From: an uncultured Desulfosarcina sp.
GTDB taxonomy: Bacteria; Desulfobacterota; Desulfobacteria; Desulfobacterales; Desulfosarcinaceae
Reading direction: 5' to 3'
NCBI RefSeq assembly: GCF_963668215.1
Contig: NZ_OY764190.1
Coordinates: forward strand, 1,178,001 to 1,242,000
Length of the DNA stretch: 64,000 bases
This document shows, piece after piece, positions 44,764-53,706 of this stretch. The position numbers were made by a program, and so were the translations under genes. The first letter of the stretch is position 1. The number at the start of each line of letters is the position of its first letter. The notes beneath the pieces are model-generated. The model had not been told where the DNA came from and ran no database searches. It saw nothing but the letters and a program-made list of their open reading frames with translations.

Positions 44764-45437
44764 CCGATAAGAAAAAAATACTCATCGTCGAGGATCATCC
44801 GATCTTCAGGTGGGGCCTGAGCGAATTGATCAATCAGGAGCCCGATCTGGTCGTATGCGGGGATGCCACCGATGTTTCCGGCGCCTGGAAAGCCATCGAG
44901 TGGTTCAAACCGGACCTGATCATCGCCGACATTACGCTGGAGAACTCCGACGGCATCGAGTTGACCAAGGAGGTCACTCGCCGCAACAAAGGCATTCCCG
45001 TACTGATCCTTTCCATGCACGATCAGTTTCTCTATGCCGAAAGGGCGCTGCATGCCGGTGCCCGGGGGTATATCATGAAGCAGGAGGCCATGGAAAGCGT
45101 GGTCACCGCCATTCGCCAGGTACTCGCGGGCAAGATCTATCTCAACGAAAAGGTCAAGGACCAGATTCTTTTCAACCTGGCCGACCGCCCCGCCGGCAAC
45201 AACCGCTCCCCCCTGGATCGCCTCACGGATCGGGAACTGGAAGTCTTCCGCATGATCGGCAAGGGCTTCTCCACCCGTGAAATCGCCTCCAAACTTCACC
45301 TGAGCATCAAGACCATCGGTACCTACCGCGAGCGGATCAAGGAAAAACTCAATCTCAAACATGCCAACGAGTTGGTGCGCCACGCGGTTCACTGGGAAAA
45401 AACCGGCGAGATCCCCGACGAGGCGCCCCTTCTTTGA
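44760..45437 (+). CDS. NarL/FixJ-family response regulator
   Basis: This 225-residue protein has a receiver (KILIVEDHPIFRWGL, phospho-acceptor Asp in IIADITLENSDG, Lys in IMKQEAM) and a LuxR-type helix-turn-helix (about 160-215, LTDRELEVFRMIGKGFSTREIA). It binds DNA as a dimer once phosphorylated by the overlapping Cache kinase. The ATG overlaps the kinase stop by four bases, a coupled pair. Targets may include its own operon. A small DUF2065 gene follows after 45 bases. Confidence 0.95.
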   Translation: MTDKKKILIVEDHPIFRWGLSELINQEPDLVVCGDATDVSGAWKAIEWFKPDLIIADITLENSDGIELTKEVTRRNKGIPVLILSMHDQFLYAERALHAGARGYIMKQEAMESVVTAIRQVLAGKIYLNEKVKDQILFNLADRPAGNNRSPLDRLTDRELEVFRMIGKGFSTREIASKLHLSIKTIGTYRERIKEKLNLKHANELVRHAVHWEKTGEIPDEAPLL

Positions 45438-45482
45438 CCGCAAATTCCGAACGGAAATTGAAAACGACAATACCAGGATAAA

Positions 45483-45668
45483 ATGGATTACTTTCTCTGC
45501 GTTCTCGGCATGGTGATGATTATCGAAGGCGTCCCTTATTTCGCGGCGCCGGACCGCATGAAATCATGGATGGCCATGATCATGGAAATGACGCCGGGCA
45601 CGTTGCGCCGCTTCGGGCTGGTGATGATGGTGGTTGGACTGGCGCTGGTTTACTTAGGGAGGCGATAG
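45483..45668 (+). CDS. DUF2065 small membrane protein
   Basis: This 61-residue protein is almost entirely two membrane helices (YFLCVLGMVMIIEGVPYF and FGLVMMVVGLALVYLG) joined by a short loop, the pattern of DUF2065 (YjeT-like). Function is unknown; it lies in or on the inner membrane. An AGGAT-like site precedes the ATG. It is probably the last gene of the DUF294/kinase/regulator operon. Confidence 0.85.
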   Translation: MDYFLCVLGMVMIIEGVPYFAAPDRMKSWMAMIMEMTPGTLRRFGLVMMVVGLALVYLGRR

Positions 45669-45708
45669 AATCCGTAGGCGGTGATTTTCACATGTCATAG
45701 GACCATTC

Positions 45709-45811
45709 CACCGCCCGCTTCGCTCGAGGCGCAGAGCACGCAGAGGGTGTTTATGCGCCTGAAAGGCGCACCCTATGTAATCTCTGCGCTCTCTGCGTCT
45801 CTGCGGTGAAC
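45709..45811. repeat. dispersed CTCTGCG-type structured repeat
   Basis: This intergenic unit has arms rich in CAGAG/CTCTG words (about 45730-45745 against 45782-45805) and a perfect GCGCCT-GAA-AGGCGC hairpin at the tip (45754-45770). Similar CTCTGCGTCTCTGCGG units are known to recur in many bacterial genomes. It lies between two convergent genes. Confidence 0.7.
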
Positions 45812-45885
45812 ATAAAAATGCTTCACTTTTATTTGTCTGGATTTGCTTTCGGAAATGACATGGCGAGCAATTTTTTTAGAGCCTG

Positions 45886-46485
45886 TTACCCCTTCTTGTA
45901 GAGATAAAAATACTTCATCACCCGCTTCACGTACTCCTCGGTCTCCGGGATGGGGGGGATGCCCCGGTAGAGGTCTACCACACCGGGACCGGCATTGTAG
46001 GCCGCCAGCGCCAGGGGAAGCTGGCCGTCGAACCGCTTGATCAGGGCCTTTAAGTACCGCGCCCCGCCCATGATGTTCTGCCAGGGATCGAAGGGATCTT
46101 GGACCTTGAAAGCCTCTAAGTTTTCCGGCATGATCTGCATCAGGCCCATAGCCCCTTTTTTGGATACGGCCTTGGGGTTGAAGGCCGACTCGGCCCGAAT
46201 CACCGCCTTGATCAGAGGAGAATCAAGCCCGTGAAGCCCGGCCGCTTCGTCGATATAGCGGTCGAAACGGTTGGCATCCATGCCGCCGCCCCGGCGCTTG
46301 GGACGTTCCTTAATGTAAATTTTGTAGTCGCTCGAAGTGGGGGCATTGGTGAAATGCATCACGCCCTGACTGTCGATATACATATAGATATCGGCCAGCG
46401 CCGGCGAGGCCAGCAGGACCAGCAGGCAACCGGCGACCCAGCCGCCGTGTCGGCGGTGCAGATATGTTCGAAGGGCTTCAATCAT
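45886..46485 (-). CDS. exported lytic transglycosylase with DUF4124
   Basis: This protein of about 199 residues has a signal peptide (WVAGCLLVLLASPALA), a DUF4124 module (DIYMYIDSQGVMHFTNAP), and a Slt-type transglycosylase domain (about 75-190) with the catalytic Glu in IRAESAFNPKAVS, then GLMQIMPE and AAYNAGPG. It cuts peptidoglycan to make anhydro-muropeptides and probably opens the wall for assemblies such as secretion or flagella. A GTG five codons upstream is possible. The DUF4124 unit is shared with the protease at 26-27 kb. Confidence 0.92.
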   Translation of the reverse strand: MIEALRTYLHRRHGGWVAGCLLVLLASPALADIYMYIDSQGVMHFTNAPTSSDYKIYIKERPKRRGGGMDANRFDRYIDEAAGLHGLDSPLIKAVIRAESAFNPKAVSKKGAMGLMQIMPENLEAFKVQDPFDPWQNIMGGARYLKALIKRFDGQLPLALAAYNAGPGVVDLYRGIPPIPETEEYVKRVMKYFYLYKKG

Positions 46486-46611
46486 GGCTTTTCTCGTCAC
46501 AGGGAGAAAGGGGTTTGCTTCGCCCGGCTCCCGCTGACGCTGCTATCGGCACAACTTGTGGATTTATAAAGTTTTTTCTTCTTTATGGCAAGAAAAAAGG
46601 TTAACCCCGCC

Positions 46612-46655
46612 GTGGAAACGCCATGCTTGACACGCCCAGGGTTTCCACATATAGA
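46612..46655 (+). promoter_or_regulatory. uraA promoter with flanking inverted repeat
   Basis: TTGACA (46627-46632), a 17-base spacer and TATAGA (46650-46655) form a sigma-70-like promoter. GTGGAAAC (46612-46619) and GTTTCCAC (46641-46648) are perfect inverted repeats bracketing the -35 and may be a regulator site. Confidence 0.6.
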
Positions 46656-46709
46656 GCGGTTCAACTTTCTCGTCCACCCATACAAAATTCCCATTAAGAA
46701 GGAGATGCC

Positions 46710-48029
46710 ATGCCCGTAGAGAACCCCGCTGCCGAGTATTCTTTCCGCCCCAAGGACAGCCTGGTGGGCGCCCAGATGCTGTTTGTCGCCTTCGGCGCCC
46801 TGGTCCTGGTTCCCCTGCTCACCGGTCTGGATCCCAATGTCGCCCTGTTCACCGCCGGAGTGGGCACCCTGATCTTCCAGTTCATTACCAAGCGCATGGT
46901 CCCCATCTTCCTGGCCTCCTCTTTTGCCTTCATCGCGCCGATTATCCACGGGGTCAATACCTGGGGAATCCCCGGCACCATGTGCGGCCTGGTGGCGGCC
47001 GGGTTGCTCTATGTGGTTTTGAGCCTCTGCATTAAAATTTTCGGTTCCGGTTTTCTGCACAAACTGCTTCCGCCCGTGGTGGTGGGCCCGGTTATCATGG
47101 TCATCGGCCTGGTGCTGGCACCTGTGGCTGTGAACATGGCCATGGGCCGCACCGGTGACGGCAGCGCCTGGCTGGTCCCCCAGGGCACGTCCCTGATCGT
47201 GGCCGGCGTGGCCCTGATCGTGACCGTTCTCGCGTCCCTACTGGGCAAAGGCTGGCTGCGTCTGATCCCCATTCTCATCGGCGTCGGCGCCGGCTATGTT
47301 ACCGCCCTGATCCTCGATCTGGCCGGCATCTCAGGAACGATTCAATCCGGATTCGATCCGGGGAGCCTGAAAAACTTTACCGGCCCCGCCCTGGTCAGCT
47401 TCAAACCGCTGATTGACGCGCCCTGGTTCGCCGTTCCCAACTTCGTCTTCCCCGAATGGAACCTGCAGGCAATCTTTTTCATCGTTCCGGTAGCCATCGC
47501 GCCGGCCATCGAACATTTCGGCGATATCCTGGCCATCGGCAACGTCACTGGCAAAGACTACGTCGAAAATCCGGGGATTCACCGCACCATGATGGGCGAC
47601 GGTATCGCCACATCCATGGCCTCCTTTCTGGGGGGACCGCCCAACACCACCTACAGCGAGGTGACGGGTGCGGTTACCCTGACCCGTATGTTCAATCCCG
47701 GGATCATGACCTGGGCGGCCCTGTTTGCCATTGCCCTGGCCTTTATCGGCAAGATGGGCGCCCTGCTCCAGACCATTCCGGTGCCGGTGATGGGCGGCAT
47801 CATGCTGCTTCTGTTCGGTGCCATTACAGTAGTGGGCCTCAACACCCTGGTAAAATCCGGGGAAGATCTCACCGAGTCCCGCAATCTGACCATCGTCGCC
47901 CTGATTTTGGTCTGCGGTATCGGCGGTATGGTGCTCCCTTTTGGTAAATTCACCCTTGGCGGCATCGGCCTTTCCGGCGTGCTGGGGGTCGTTCTCAATC
48001 TGATCCTGCCGGCCCAAAATAAAAACTGA
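46710..48029 (+). CDS. uraA: uracil/xanthine permease (NCS2 family)
   Basis: This 439-residue permease is of the NCS2 (UraA/PurP) family. It has 12-14 helices and the family core: PIFLASSFAFIAPII, the NVTGKDYVENPGIHRTMMGDGIATS block and the FLGGPPNTTYSEVTGAV signature. It imports uracil or related bases by proton symport. The AAGGAG site and promoter are clear. No upp or pyrimidine gene is adjacent, so uracil specificity is inferred from the family only. Confidence 0.93.
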   Translation: MPVENPAAEYSFRPKDSLVGAQMLFVAFGALVLVPLLTGLDPNVALFTAGVGTLIFQFITKRMVPIFLASSFAFIAPIIHGVNTWGIPGTMCGLVAAGLLYVVLSLCIKIFGSGFLHKLLPPVVVGPVIMVIGLVLAPVAVNMAMGRTGDGSAWLVPQGTSLIVAGVALIVTVLASLLGKGWLRLIPILIGVGAGYVTALILDLAGISGTIQSGFDPGSLKNFTGPALVSFKPLIDAPWFAVPNFVFPEWNLQAIFFIVPVAIAPAIEHFGDILAIGNVTGKDYVENPGIHRTMMGDGIATSMASFLGGPPNTTYSEVTGAVTLTRMFNPGIMTWAALFAIALAFIGKMGALLQTIPVPVMGGIMLLLFGAITVVGLNTLVKSGEDLTESRNLTIVALILVCGIGGMVLPFGKFTLGGIGLSGVLGVVLNLILPAQNKN

Positions 48030-48052
48030 TCCGGCGCTGTCCGTTCATCGGA

Positions 48053-48091
48053 AAAACGCCCCCTCCGGCACCCGTCCGGAAGGGGCGTTTT
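48053..48091 (+). terminator. Rho-independent terminator after uraA
   Basis: AAAACGCCCC (48053-48062) pairs with GGGGCGTTTT (48082-48091), with a CCGG inner pair and a T-run at the end. It follows the uracil permease stop by 23 bases. Confidence 0.92.
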
Positions 48092-48198
48092 CATGTCCGC
48101 ACAGCAAACCGAGCAGCTGGCTTGACACCACGGCCGGTTTTTCCGATGATACGGGAAATGCCGCTATGAACCGATGCCCGGTGCCTTTGGAGTCCCTC

Positions 48199-48924
48199 AT
48201 GACCAGAGATCTTATCTACCGCAATCGGCAGAATCCGATTGCGCCTTTCGCGTTCAACGCCGCCGTGGCCGATGTCTTCGACGACATGATCCACCGCTCC
48301 GTGCCGATGTACGCCGAAATCATCCGCCGGCAGGCCCGCATCATCGAAATCGCCGCCCCCCGGGGAAAGCGGATCTACGATCTGGGATCATCCACCGGCA
48401 ATCTGGCCCTGGCCCTTTGCAAGCGCATGCCTGCCGGCGCGTTCCAACTGACAGCCGTGGACACCTCACAACCCATGCTCGACATTTCCAATAAACGCCT
48501 GAGTGCCATCGGCCGGTCGGCGGATGTCGCCCACGTGAACGCCGACGTTCGCAGCATCGCCATGGAATCGGCCGGTGCGGTGGTAGCCAACTTCACCCTG
48601 CAGTTCATCCCGCCGGCGGACAGGGATGCACTTCTGGAAAATATCCACCGGGCACTGGTGCCGGGCGGAATCTTTCTGTTTTCGGAAAAAATCGTTCACC
48701 CGGATTTGCAGATGGCAGACCTGCAGGTGGACTTTTACTACCGCTTCAAACAGGAAAACGGATACTCGGAACTAGAAATCAGCCAGAAACGCGAGGCCCT
48801 GGAGAACGTCCTGGTTCCGGAAACCGTAACGGCCCATCAAGAGCGGCTGAGGCGATGCGGGTTTACCGTTTATGACCTCTGGCTGAAGTGGTTCAATTTC
48901 TGCTCGTGGATCTGCAAGCGATGA
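48199..48924 (+). CDS. cmoA: carboxy-SAM synthase CmoA
   Basis: This 241-residue class I methyltransferase-fold enzyme turns SAM and prephenate into carboxy-SAM. The SAM-binding motif reads YDLGSSTGNLALAL, followed by VDTSQPMLD and the NFTLQFIPP strand. The N terminus (DLIYRNRQNPIAPFAFNAAVADVFDDMI) matches CmoA. The ATG at 48199 has GGAG six bases ahead. It overlaps cmoB by four bases (ATGA), giving the full two-step pathway to 5-oxyacetic acid uridine at tRNA position 34. Confidence 0.93.
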   Translation: MTRDLIYRNRQNPIAPFAFNAAVADVFDDMIHRSVPMYAEIIRRQARIIEIAAPRGKRIYDLGSSTGNLALALCKRMPAGAFQLTAVDTSQPMLDISNKRLSAIGRSADVAHVNADVRSIAMESAGAVVANFTLQFIPPADRDALLENIHRALVPGGIFLFSEKIVHPDLQMADLQVDFYYRFKQENGYSELEISQKREALENVLVPETVTAHQERLRRCGFTVYDLWLKWFNFCSWICKR

Positions 48925-49898
48925 ACCACCTGGAGCGCCTGGGCGATGATCCCGTGATCGGGGCTTATCTGCCGGACCTGATCCGCCGGGTGGATCGGAA
49001 AACGGCGGAGATATCGGGTCGCAACAAAAAGGGCCGGGAACTGGAAGAGGCGCTGCAAGGCCTGCCTCAAACGGTGCCGTCTTCCGTCGATGTGGACCGG
49101 GATCGGATACGGATCGGTGTTGCCGATGATCTCGACAAAAGCCGTCAAGAGGCGCTTTTCAACGCCCTGTGCCGGCTGAAACCCTGGCGGAAAGGACCTT
49201 TTGACATTTTCGGCGTGAACCTGGACAGCGAGTGGAACAGCGCCATTAAATGGAACCGGCTGGACGAACACCTGGGACCACAGCGCGGCAAGCGGATTCT
49301 GGACATCGGTTCCAGCAACGGCTACTATATATTCCGCATGGTCGCCCGTGAACCGGCCCTGGTCATGGGGATCGAACCCCATCTCAACTACTACTTCCAG
49401 TTCCTGGCCCTGGCGCGCTACCTGCCCTTTGCCAACCTGTTTAATCTACCTTTGAAACTGGAAGAACTGCCGGCGTTGAAGGCCTGCTTCGACACAGTGC
49501 TGTGCATGGGTATCCTCTATCACCGCCGATCCCCCTTGGACACCTTGCTGCAAATCCGCGAGCGCATGGTCCCCGGGGGACTACTGGTGCTGGAGACTCT
49601 GGTTCTGGAAGGCGAAGACGAAATGGCCCTGTTTCCCGAAAAGCGCTATGCCAAAATGAACAATGTCTTTTTCATACCCACGGTCGCCTGCCTGGGCCAC
49701 TGGCTGCGGCGCACAGGGTTCGGCGATGTACGCTGCGTGGACATCTCCAAAACCACCATGGAAGAGCAGCGCAAAACAAAATGGATCGACACCCAGAGCC
49801 TGGAGGATTTTCTCGATCCCGTAGATCCCGCCCGAACCGTAGAGGGCTACCCCGCGCCGGTGCGGGCCATGGTATTGGCCACCGCCGACGGTTCCTGA
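48921..49898 (+). CDS. cmoB: tRNA U34 carboxymethyltransferase CmoB
   Basis: This 325-residue enzyme transfers the carboxymethyl group to 5-hydroxyuridine at tRNA position 34. Landmarks are LKPWRKGPFDIFGVNLDSEW, the SAM-binding ILDIGSSNGYYIFRM, VLCMGILYHRRSPLD and the C-terminal LEDFLDPVDPARTVEGYPAP. The start is at the ATGA overlap with cmoA rather than the upstream GTG at 48888. Loop residues around the SAM site (SSNGY in place of GCGSGY) differ somewhat from E. coli. Confidence 0.95.
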   Translation: MNHLERLGDDPVIGAYLPDLIRRVDRKTAEISGRNKKGRELEEALQGLPQTVPSSVDVDRDRIRIGVADDLDKSRQEALFNALCRLKPWRKGPFDIFGVNLDSEWNSAIKWNRLDEHLGPQRGKRILDIGSSNGYYIFRMVAREPALVMGIEPHLNYYFQFLALARYLPFANLFNLPLKLEELPALKACFDTVLCMGILYHRRSPLDTLLQIRERMVPGGLLVLETLVLEGEDEMALFPEKRYAKMNNVFFIPTVACLGHWLRRTGFGDVRCVDISKTTMEEQRKTKWIDTQSLEDFLDPVDPARTVEGYPAPVRAMVLATADGS

Positions 49899-49950
49899 TA
49901 GTCGGCCAACTCGTCGGTGGTTTGGTTTGTTCTCGGTCTGCGTTTTTTCT

Positions 49951-50688
49951 TCAGGCGGCGGGCAATTTTTCAAGGGCCGCTGCAATCGTCCGGTGGACCT
50001 TGTCCGACAACGCTTCTACCGACAAATCGGCAAACTGTTCGGGTAAAATGGGGTCCAGCACCCGGATGGACATATGCTGCCGGCCGTGAAAATTGAGGCT
50101 GTACTTGGGCAGGGCGGCGTGGGTGCCGTTGATCGCCACCGGCAGAATGGGCACGCCCATCTTTTTGGCCAGGACGAAGGCCCCCGGCTTGAAATCCTTG
50201 AGATCGCCGGTTTTCGAACGGGTGCCTTCGGGAAACATGAAAATTGAGTTCCCTTGGGAAAGGGCCTTTTCGCAATCGACAAACATCCGGGCAATGCCGG
50301 CCTTGTCCCCCCGTTTGAGCTTGATATAGCGATTCAGCCGCATGTTCCACCCGATGAACGGAAGATTGAATACCTCGGCCTTGGACACCCATTTAAAAGG
50401 AATGAAAAGGCGGAATGCCACCAGGATGTCCAATTGGGACTGGTGGTTGGAAACGATGACGAAATGACGCTGCCAGGCGGGTTTTCGCCGGCCCGCCACA
50501 TGAACCGACCAGGCTGGCATGAGCCACAGGTACAAAGAGGCCCAGAAGGAGGAAAACAGGTGCAGCAGCACCAGCCGCCTGTCAAAGAAAACGGTGAGGA
50601 CCCATATGGACAGGGCAATGACAAAAAAGACGGCAGAGGTCAGGCCGATAAAAGTCAAAAAGAAAATGGAGATCACTCGGTTGCTCAT
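49951..50688 (-). CDS. plsC: 1-acyl-sn-glycerol-3-phosphate acyltransferase
   Basis: This 245-residue membrane acyltransferase has an N-terminal hydrophobic hairpin (ISIFFLTFIGL, VLTVFF) and the acyltransferase blocks: IVSNHQSQLDILVAF (HX4D), RLNRYIKLKRGDKAG, MFPEGTRSKTGDL and a PILPVAINGTH strand. It makes phosphatidic acid from lysophosphatidic acid. The ATG at 50688 has GGAGG eight bases ahead. It is convergent with cmoB. Confidence 0.9.
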   Translation of the reverse strand: MSNRVISIFFLTFIGLTSAVFFVIALSIWVLTVFFDRRLVLLHLFSSFWASLYLWLMPAWSVHVAGRRKPAWQRHFVIVSNHQSQLDILVAFRLFIPFKWVSKAEVFNLPFIGWNMRLNRYIKLKRGDKAGIARMFVDCEKALSQGNSIFMFPEGTRSKTGDLKDFKPGAFVLAKKMGVPILPVAINGTHAALPKYSLNFHGRQHMSIRVLDPILPEQFADLSVEALSDKVHRTIAAALEKLPAA

Positions 50689-50775
50689 AAATGCAGCCTC
50701 CATGTAGGCTTCAGCAGGTGGATGACGGTTGCAGCGGCCCGCCTACCTGCCCGTCCGATCGGCAGCGCAATGGGA

Positions 50776-51541
50776 TTAAAAGGATTTCCAGCTTTTTTCA
50801 TGAAAAATCATGGCCTCATAACCAAAGATAGCGTTGAGGTGGTGCAAAAGGGCATGATAGCTTTCCGACTGCCAGACTTGAGTGACCCTTTCATTGACTT
50901 TTTCATAGTACGCCAATAAGTTCTCAACCGTCGGCACATCTTCGAATCCGATTTCCCGGGCGACCTGATCGATCATTCCCAGCCACATACGGCTCACGCC
51001 CATAATGTAATACGGCCAGTTATCCTGCATAATGACCGACCAGTTGGGGTCGCTGACGCCCCCTACCGTGGGGGTGCCGGTTCCGATCCAAAGGGTCGGT
51101 AAGCACGGCGGCCACCAATTGGGATGACAAAAGCTGCTCGACCAGAGGGTCTGCATGGACGCAGCGATAGATATGTTCTGCGGTTTCGGCGGAAGCGAAA
51201 AACAGGAAACTGAACTGATGACCTGTGGCATCTCCGGCGGAACGTCGATGAAAGCGCCACAATTCAATATCATCCCGGTATTCCAGGATCAGTGGGGCGA
51301 TGACACGATGGGCAATCAGCAGGTCTTTCTCCCAACGGGTATCGCCATCTGGACGATCTATTTTGAATCTGACGGCCCACCACCCGTTTTCGTCGGACAG
51401 GTGGGGCGACAACTGTGCGACATCGGGTTCGGGGACGGGTGGGTTTGCGGTTCCCGCACACCCGGCCGCCATCCCGGCGATCCCGAGAATCAGGAGAAAC
51501 CATCCAAGCCAGGGTATTGCGATGACTATTTTTATTCTCAT
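50776..51541 (-). pseudogene. frameshifted lipoprotein gene, unknown function
   Basis: Two overlapping frames give a protein that would be about 254 residues if joined. The first part has a lipoprotein signal (FLLILGIAGMAAGC) and runs to about VAAVLTD; the second starts there in the +1 frame with WIGTGTPTVGG, DPNWSVIMQDNWPYYIMGVS, and runs to the stop. The joined length is 3n+1, so one extra base in the C-run near 51093-51095 (G-run on the given strand) would restore it. The gene family is not known to me. A sequencing error at a homopolymer is as likely as a real mutation. Confidence 0.7.
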
Positions 51542-51712
51542 GTTTTTTTCACCGTTGCCCGATAATCAGAGATGACAGTTGCCCCGGCCAGGCCTTTCCG
51601 TACGATTCGAGATCGTTGATATCGTTGGCGATCGGCCACCGAAACGAATTCATCCGGAAACGCGGCACGTGGCATTGAATACAATCGAACCCCGACCAGG
51701 AGAATGTCAACC

Positions 51713-52408
51713 ATGAGTGACCGCTACACCGTTATCTTCGAAGGCAGAGTCATGCCCGGGAAAAACGTGGACATGGTCAAGGAACGCTTGAAGTCGGCGT
51801 TGAAGACCGACGATCAGGGGCTCGCCAGGCTGTTCACCGGCAGTCCGGTAGCCGTACGCAAGTCCACGGACAAGGCCACCGCCGAGAAGTACACAAAGGT
51901 GTTTGCAGCTGCCGGGGCCTTCTGCGAAATCCGCAAGGACGAGCCTTCCGGAGCCCCGCAAGCGCCCCCCCGTGCCGATGATCCGGCCCCGCAAGCCGGC
52001 CCACCGGCAACACCGGAGCCCGCCGACCCGCCGCCGGCGCCACCCGCTTCCCAAGTGAAGACGCACTATATCACGACATCGGATGGAGGAAAAATGGTAA
52101 TCACGAATATCGAGACGGTTCCCGGCAAGACGGTGACGGAACATTTCGGCCTGGTTTCCGGCAGCACCATCCGGGCCAAGCACATCGGCCGCGATTTCAT
52201 GGCCGGCTTGAAAAACCTCGTGGGCGGCGAACTCAAGGGCTACACCCAACTGCTCCAGGAGTCCCGCCAGCAGGCCATGGACCGCATGATCGAAGAGGCC
52301 CGTCTTTTAGGCGCCAATGCCATCGTCAACGTCCGCTTCTCCACCTCTTCCGTGGCCCAGGGGGCGGCCGAGCTTTACGCTTACGGCACCGCGGTCAAGG
52401 TGCAATAG
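51713..52408 (+). CDS. YbjQ/UPF0145 domain protein with N-terminal module
   Basis: This 231-residue protein has a small alpha/beta N-terminal module (residues 3-80, VIFEGRVMPGKNVDMVKERL, KYTKVFAAAGAFCEIRKD) of a type seen fused to various membrane proteins. A Pro/Ala-rich linker follows, then a YbjQ/UPF0145 domain (about 115-231, LVSGSTIRAKHIGRDF, ARLLGANAIVNVRFSTSS). YbjQ proteins form pentameric rings and may bind metal, but no function is proven. The ATG at 51713 is preferred to one three codons earlier because of spacing to GGAGA. It starts an operon with a second YbjQ gene and an M48 protease. Confidence 0.8.
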   Translation: MSDRYTVIFEGRVMPGKNVDMVKERLKSALKTDDQGLARLFTGSPVAVRKSTDKATAEKYTKVFAAAGAFCEIRKDEPSGAPQAPPRADDPAPQAGPPATPEPADPPPAPPASQVKTHYITTSDGGKMVITNIETVPGKTVTEHFGLVSGSTIRAKHIGRDFMAGLKNLVGGELKGYTQLLQESRQQAMDRMIEEARLLGANAIVNVRFSTSSVAQGAAELYAYGTAVKVQ

Positions 52409-52418
52409 GAGAGGGTCC

Positions 52419-52868
52419 ATGATTGACCTGATTATTTTTCTGATACTGCTGGCTTTAGGTTACGGTGCCGGCACCTGGGCGGAAAAACGGCACTACCGCT
52501 CCATCGCCCAGCGCGAAGAAGCCACCATCAACCTGCCCGCCGTCACGTTGAAATCCGTGGCCGTCCCGGAAAACAAAATCCGGGACAGTCGGCTGGTTTA
52601 TGGCAGTGCGGTTATTTCGGTGGATTATTTCAAACGCATCCTGGCCGGTCTGCGCAATATTTTCGGCGGCAAGGTCAAATCCTACGAAAGTCTGGTGGAC
52701 CGGGCCCGCCGGGAGGCCCTGCTGCGCATGAAGGAGATGGCCGGGGACGCCACGGTGATCGTCAACGTCCGCATCGAGACGTCCGCCATCGGCAAGCAAT
52801 CCAGACGCAAGAATATCGGCTGCCTGGAAGCCATGGCCTATGGAACGGCGCTAACCGTGGAGGAATAG
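52419..52868 (+). CDS. YbjQ/UPF0145 protein with membrane anchor
   Basis: This 149-residue protein begins with one membrane helix (IDLIIFLILLALGYGAGTW), followed by a YbjQ/UPF0145 fold (SRLVYGSAVISVDYFKRI, DATVIVNVRIETSAI). The two YbjQ domains next to each other may form mixed rings, with this one anchoring the assembly to the inner membrane. It follows the first YbjQ gene by 10 bases with a clear AGGAG site. It ends in TAG, and the next gene begins at once with GTG. Confidence 0.82.
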   Translation: MIDLIIFLILLALGYGAGTWAEKRHYRSIAQREEATINLPAVTLKSVAVPENKIRDSRLVYGSAVISVDYFKRILAGLRNIFGGKVKSYESLVDRARREALLRMKEMAGDATVIVNVRIETSAIGKQSRRKNIGCLEAMAYGTALTVEE

Positions 52869-53705
52869 GTGAAGTTCACCGCCCGGCGCATCCCGACCAA
52901 CGTCAACGTATCCCGTACCCATCCCCTCAAGGAGTTTGCCATTCTGGCCGGGGGCCTGCTGGCCATCGCCGCGGGCCTTTATCTGGCCCTGGGCCTGGCC
53001 GTGGATCTGATCGTTCCCCGGATCTCCATGAATCTGGAAAAAAAGCTGGCCGGGGCTTTCGTGGGCCGGTTGGCGGAATCGGACCAGGTTTCCGACGCCA
53101 CGCAAAGCGTGCAGGCCCTGGTAGACCGGCTGCAATCCCGGTGCGCCCCTGTGCCTTACGCCATTACCGTCCATGTCCAGCAGGCCGACGCCGTCAACGC
53201 CGCGGCCCTGCCCGGTGGTCACATGGTGGTCTTTACCGGTTTGCTGAAAGAAATGACTTCGGAAAATGAACTGGCCTTCGTCCTGGCCCATGAGTTGGGC
53301 CATTTCGCCCATCGAGACCACTTGCGGGGGCTGGGGCGGGCGCTGGTGCTGCTGACCGTATCCACTGTCCTGCTGGGTGCGGACAACGACATCAACGGCA
53401 TGATCGGTCAGGGCATGCAGTTCACCGAATTGAACTTTTCGCGAACCCAGGAAACCCGGGCCGACGAATTTGCCCTGGAAACCCTGGCCTGCCATTACGG
53501 CCATGTGACCGGCGCCACGGACTTTTTCGCGAAGATTCCCACAGAAGCCGATCCGGGCCGCTTCGGCCACTATTTCGCCTCTCACCCGGAAAACCGCCGG
53601 CGCATCGAGCATCTGAAAACGATGGCCCGTCAGCGAGGCTACCCTTCCGGCGAATTGCGCCCCCTGCCGGCGGAGTTGACGGTCCGAGACGCATCGTCCC
53701 CGTAA
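52869..53705 (+). CDS. M48-family membrane metallopeptidase
   Basis: This 278-residue protein begins at GTG, directly after the upstream TAG. A membrane helix (FAILAGGLLAIAAGLYLALGL) is followed by the peptidase (about 85-270): zinc motif HELGH (VLAHELGHFAHRDH) and the downstream Glu in TRADEFALETL. M48 proteases cut misfolded or regulated membrane/envelope proteins. The operon with two YbjQ-type proteins suggests joint action at the membrane. A long Pro/Arg tail ends the protein. Confidence 0.87.
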   Translation: MKFTARRIPTNVNVSRTHPLKEFAILAGGLLAIAAGLYLALGLAVDLIVPRISMNLEKKLAGAFVGRLAESDQVSDATQSVQALVDRLQSRCAPVPYAITVHVQQADAVNAAALPGGHMVVFTGLLKEMTSENELAFVLAHELGHFAHRDHLRGLGRALVLLTVSTVLLGADNDINGMIGQGMQFTELNFSRTQETRADEFALETLACHYGHVTGATDFFAKIPTEADPGRFGHYFASHPENRRRIEHLKTMARQRGYPSGELRPLPAELTVRDASSP

Positions 53706-53706
53706 A

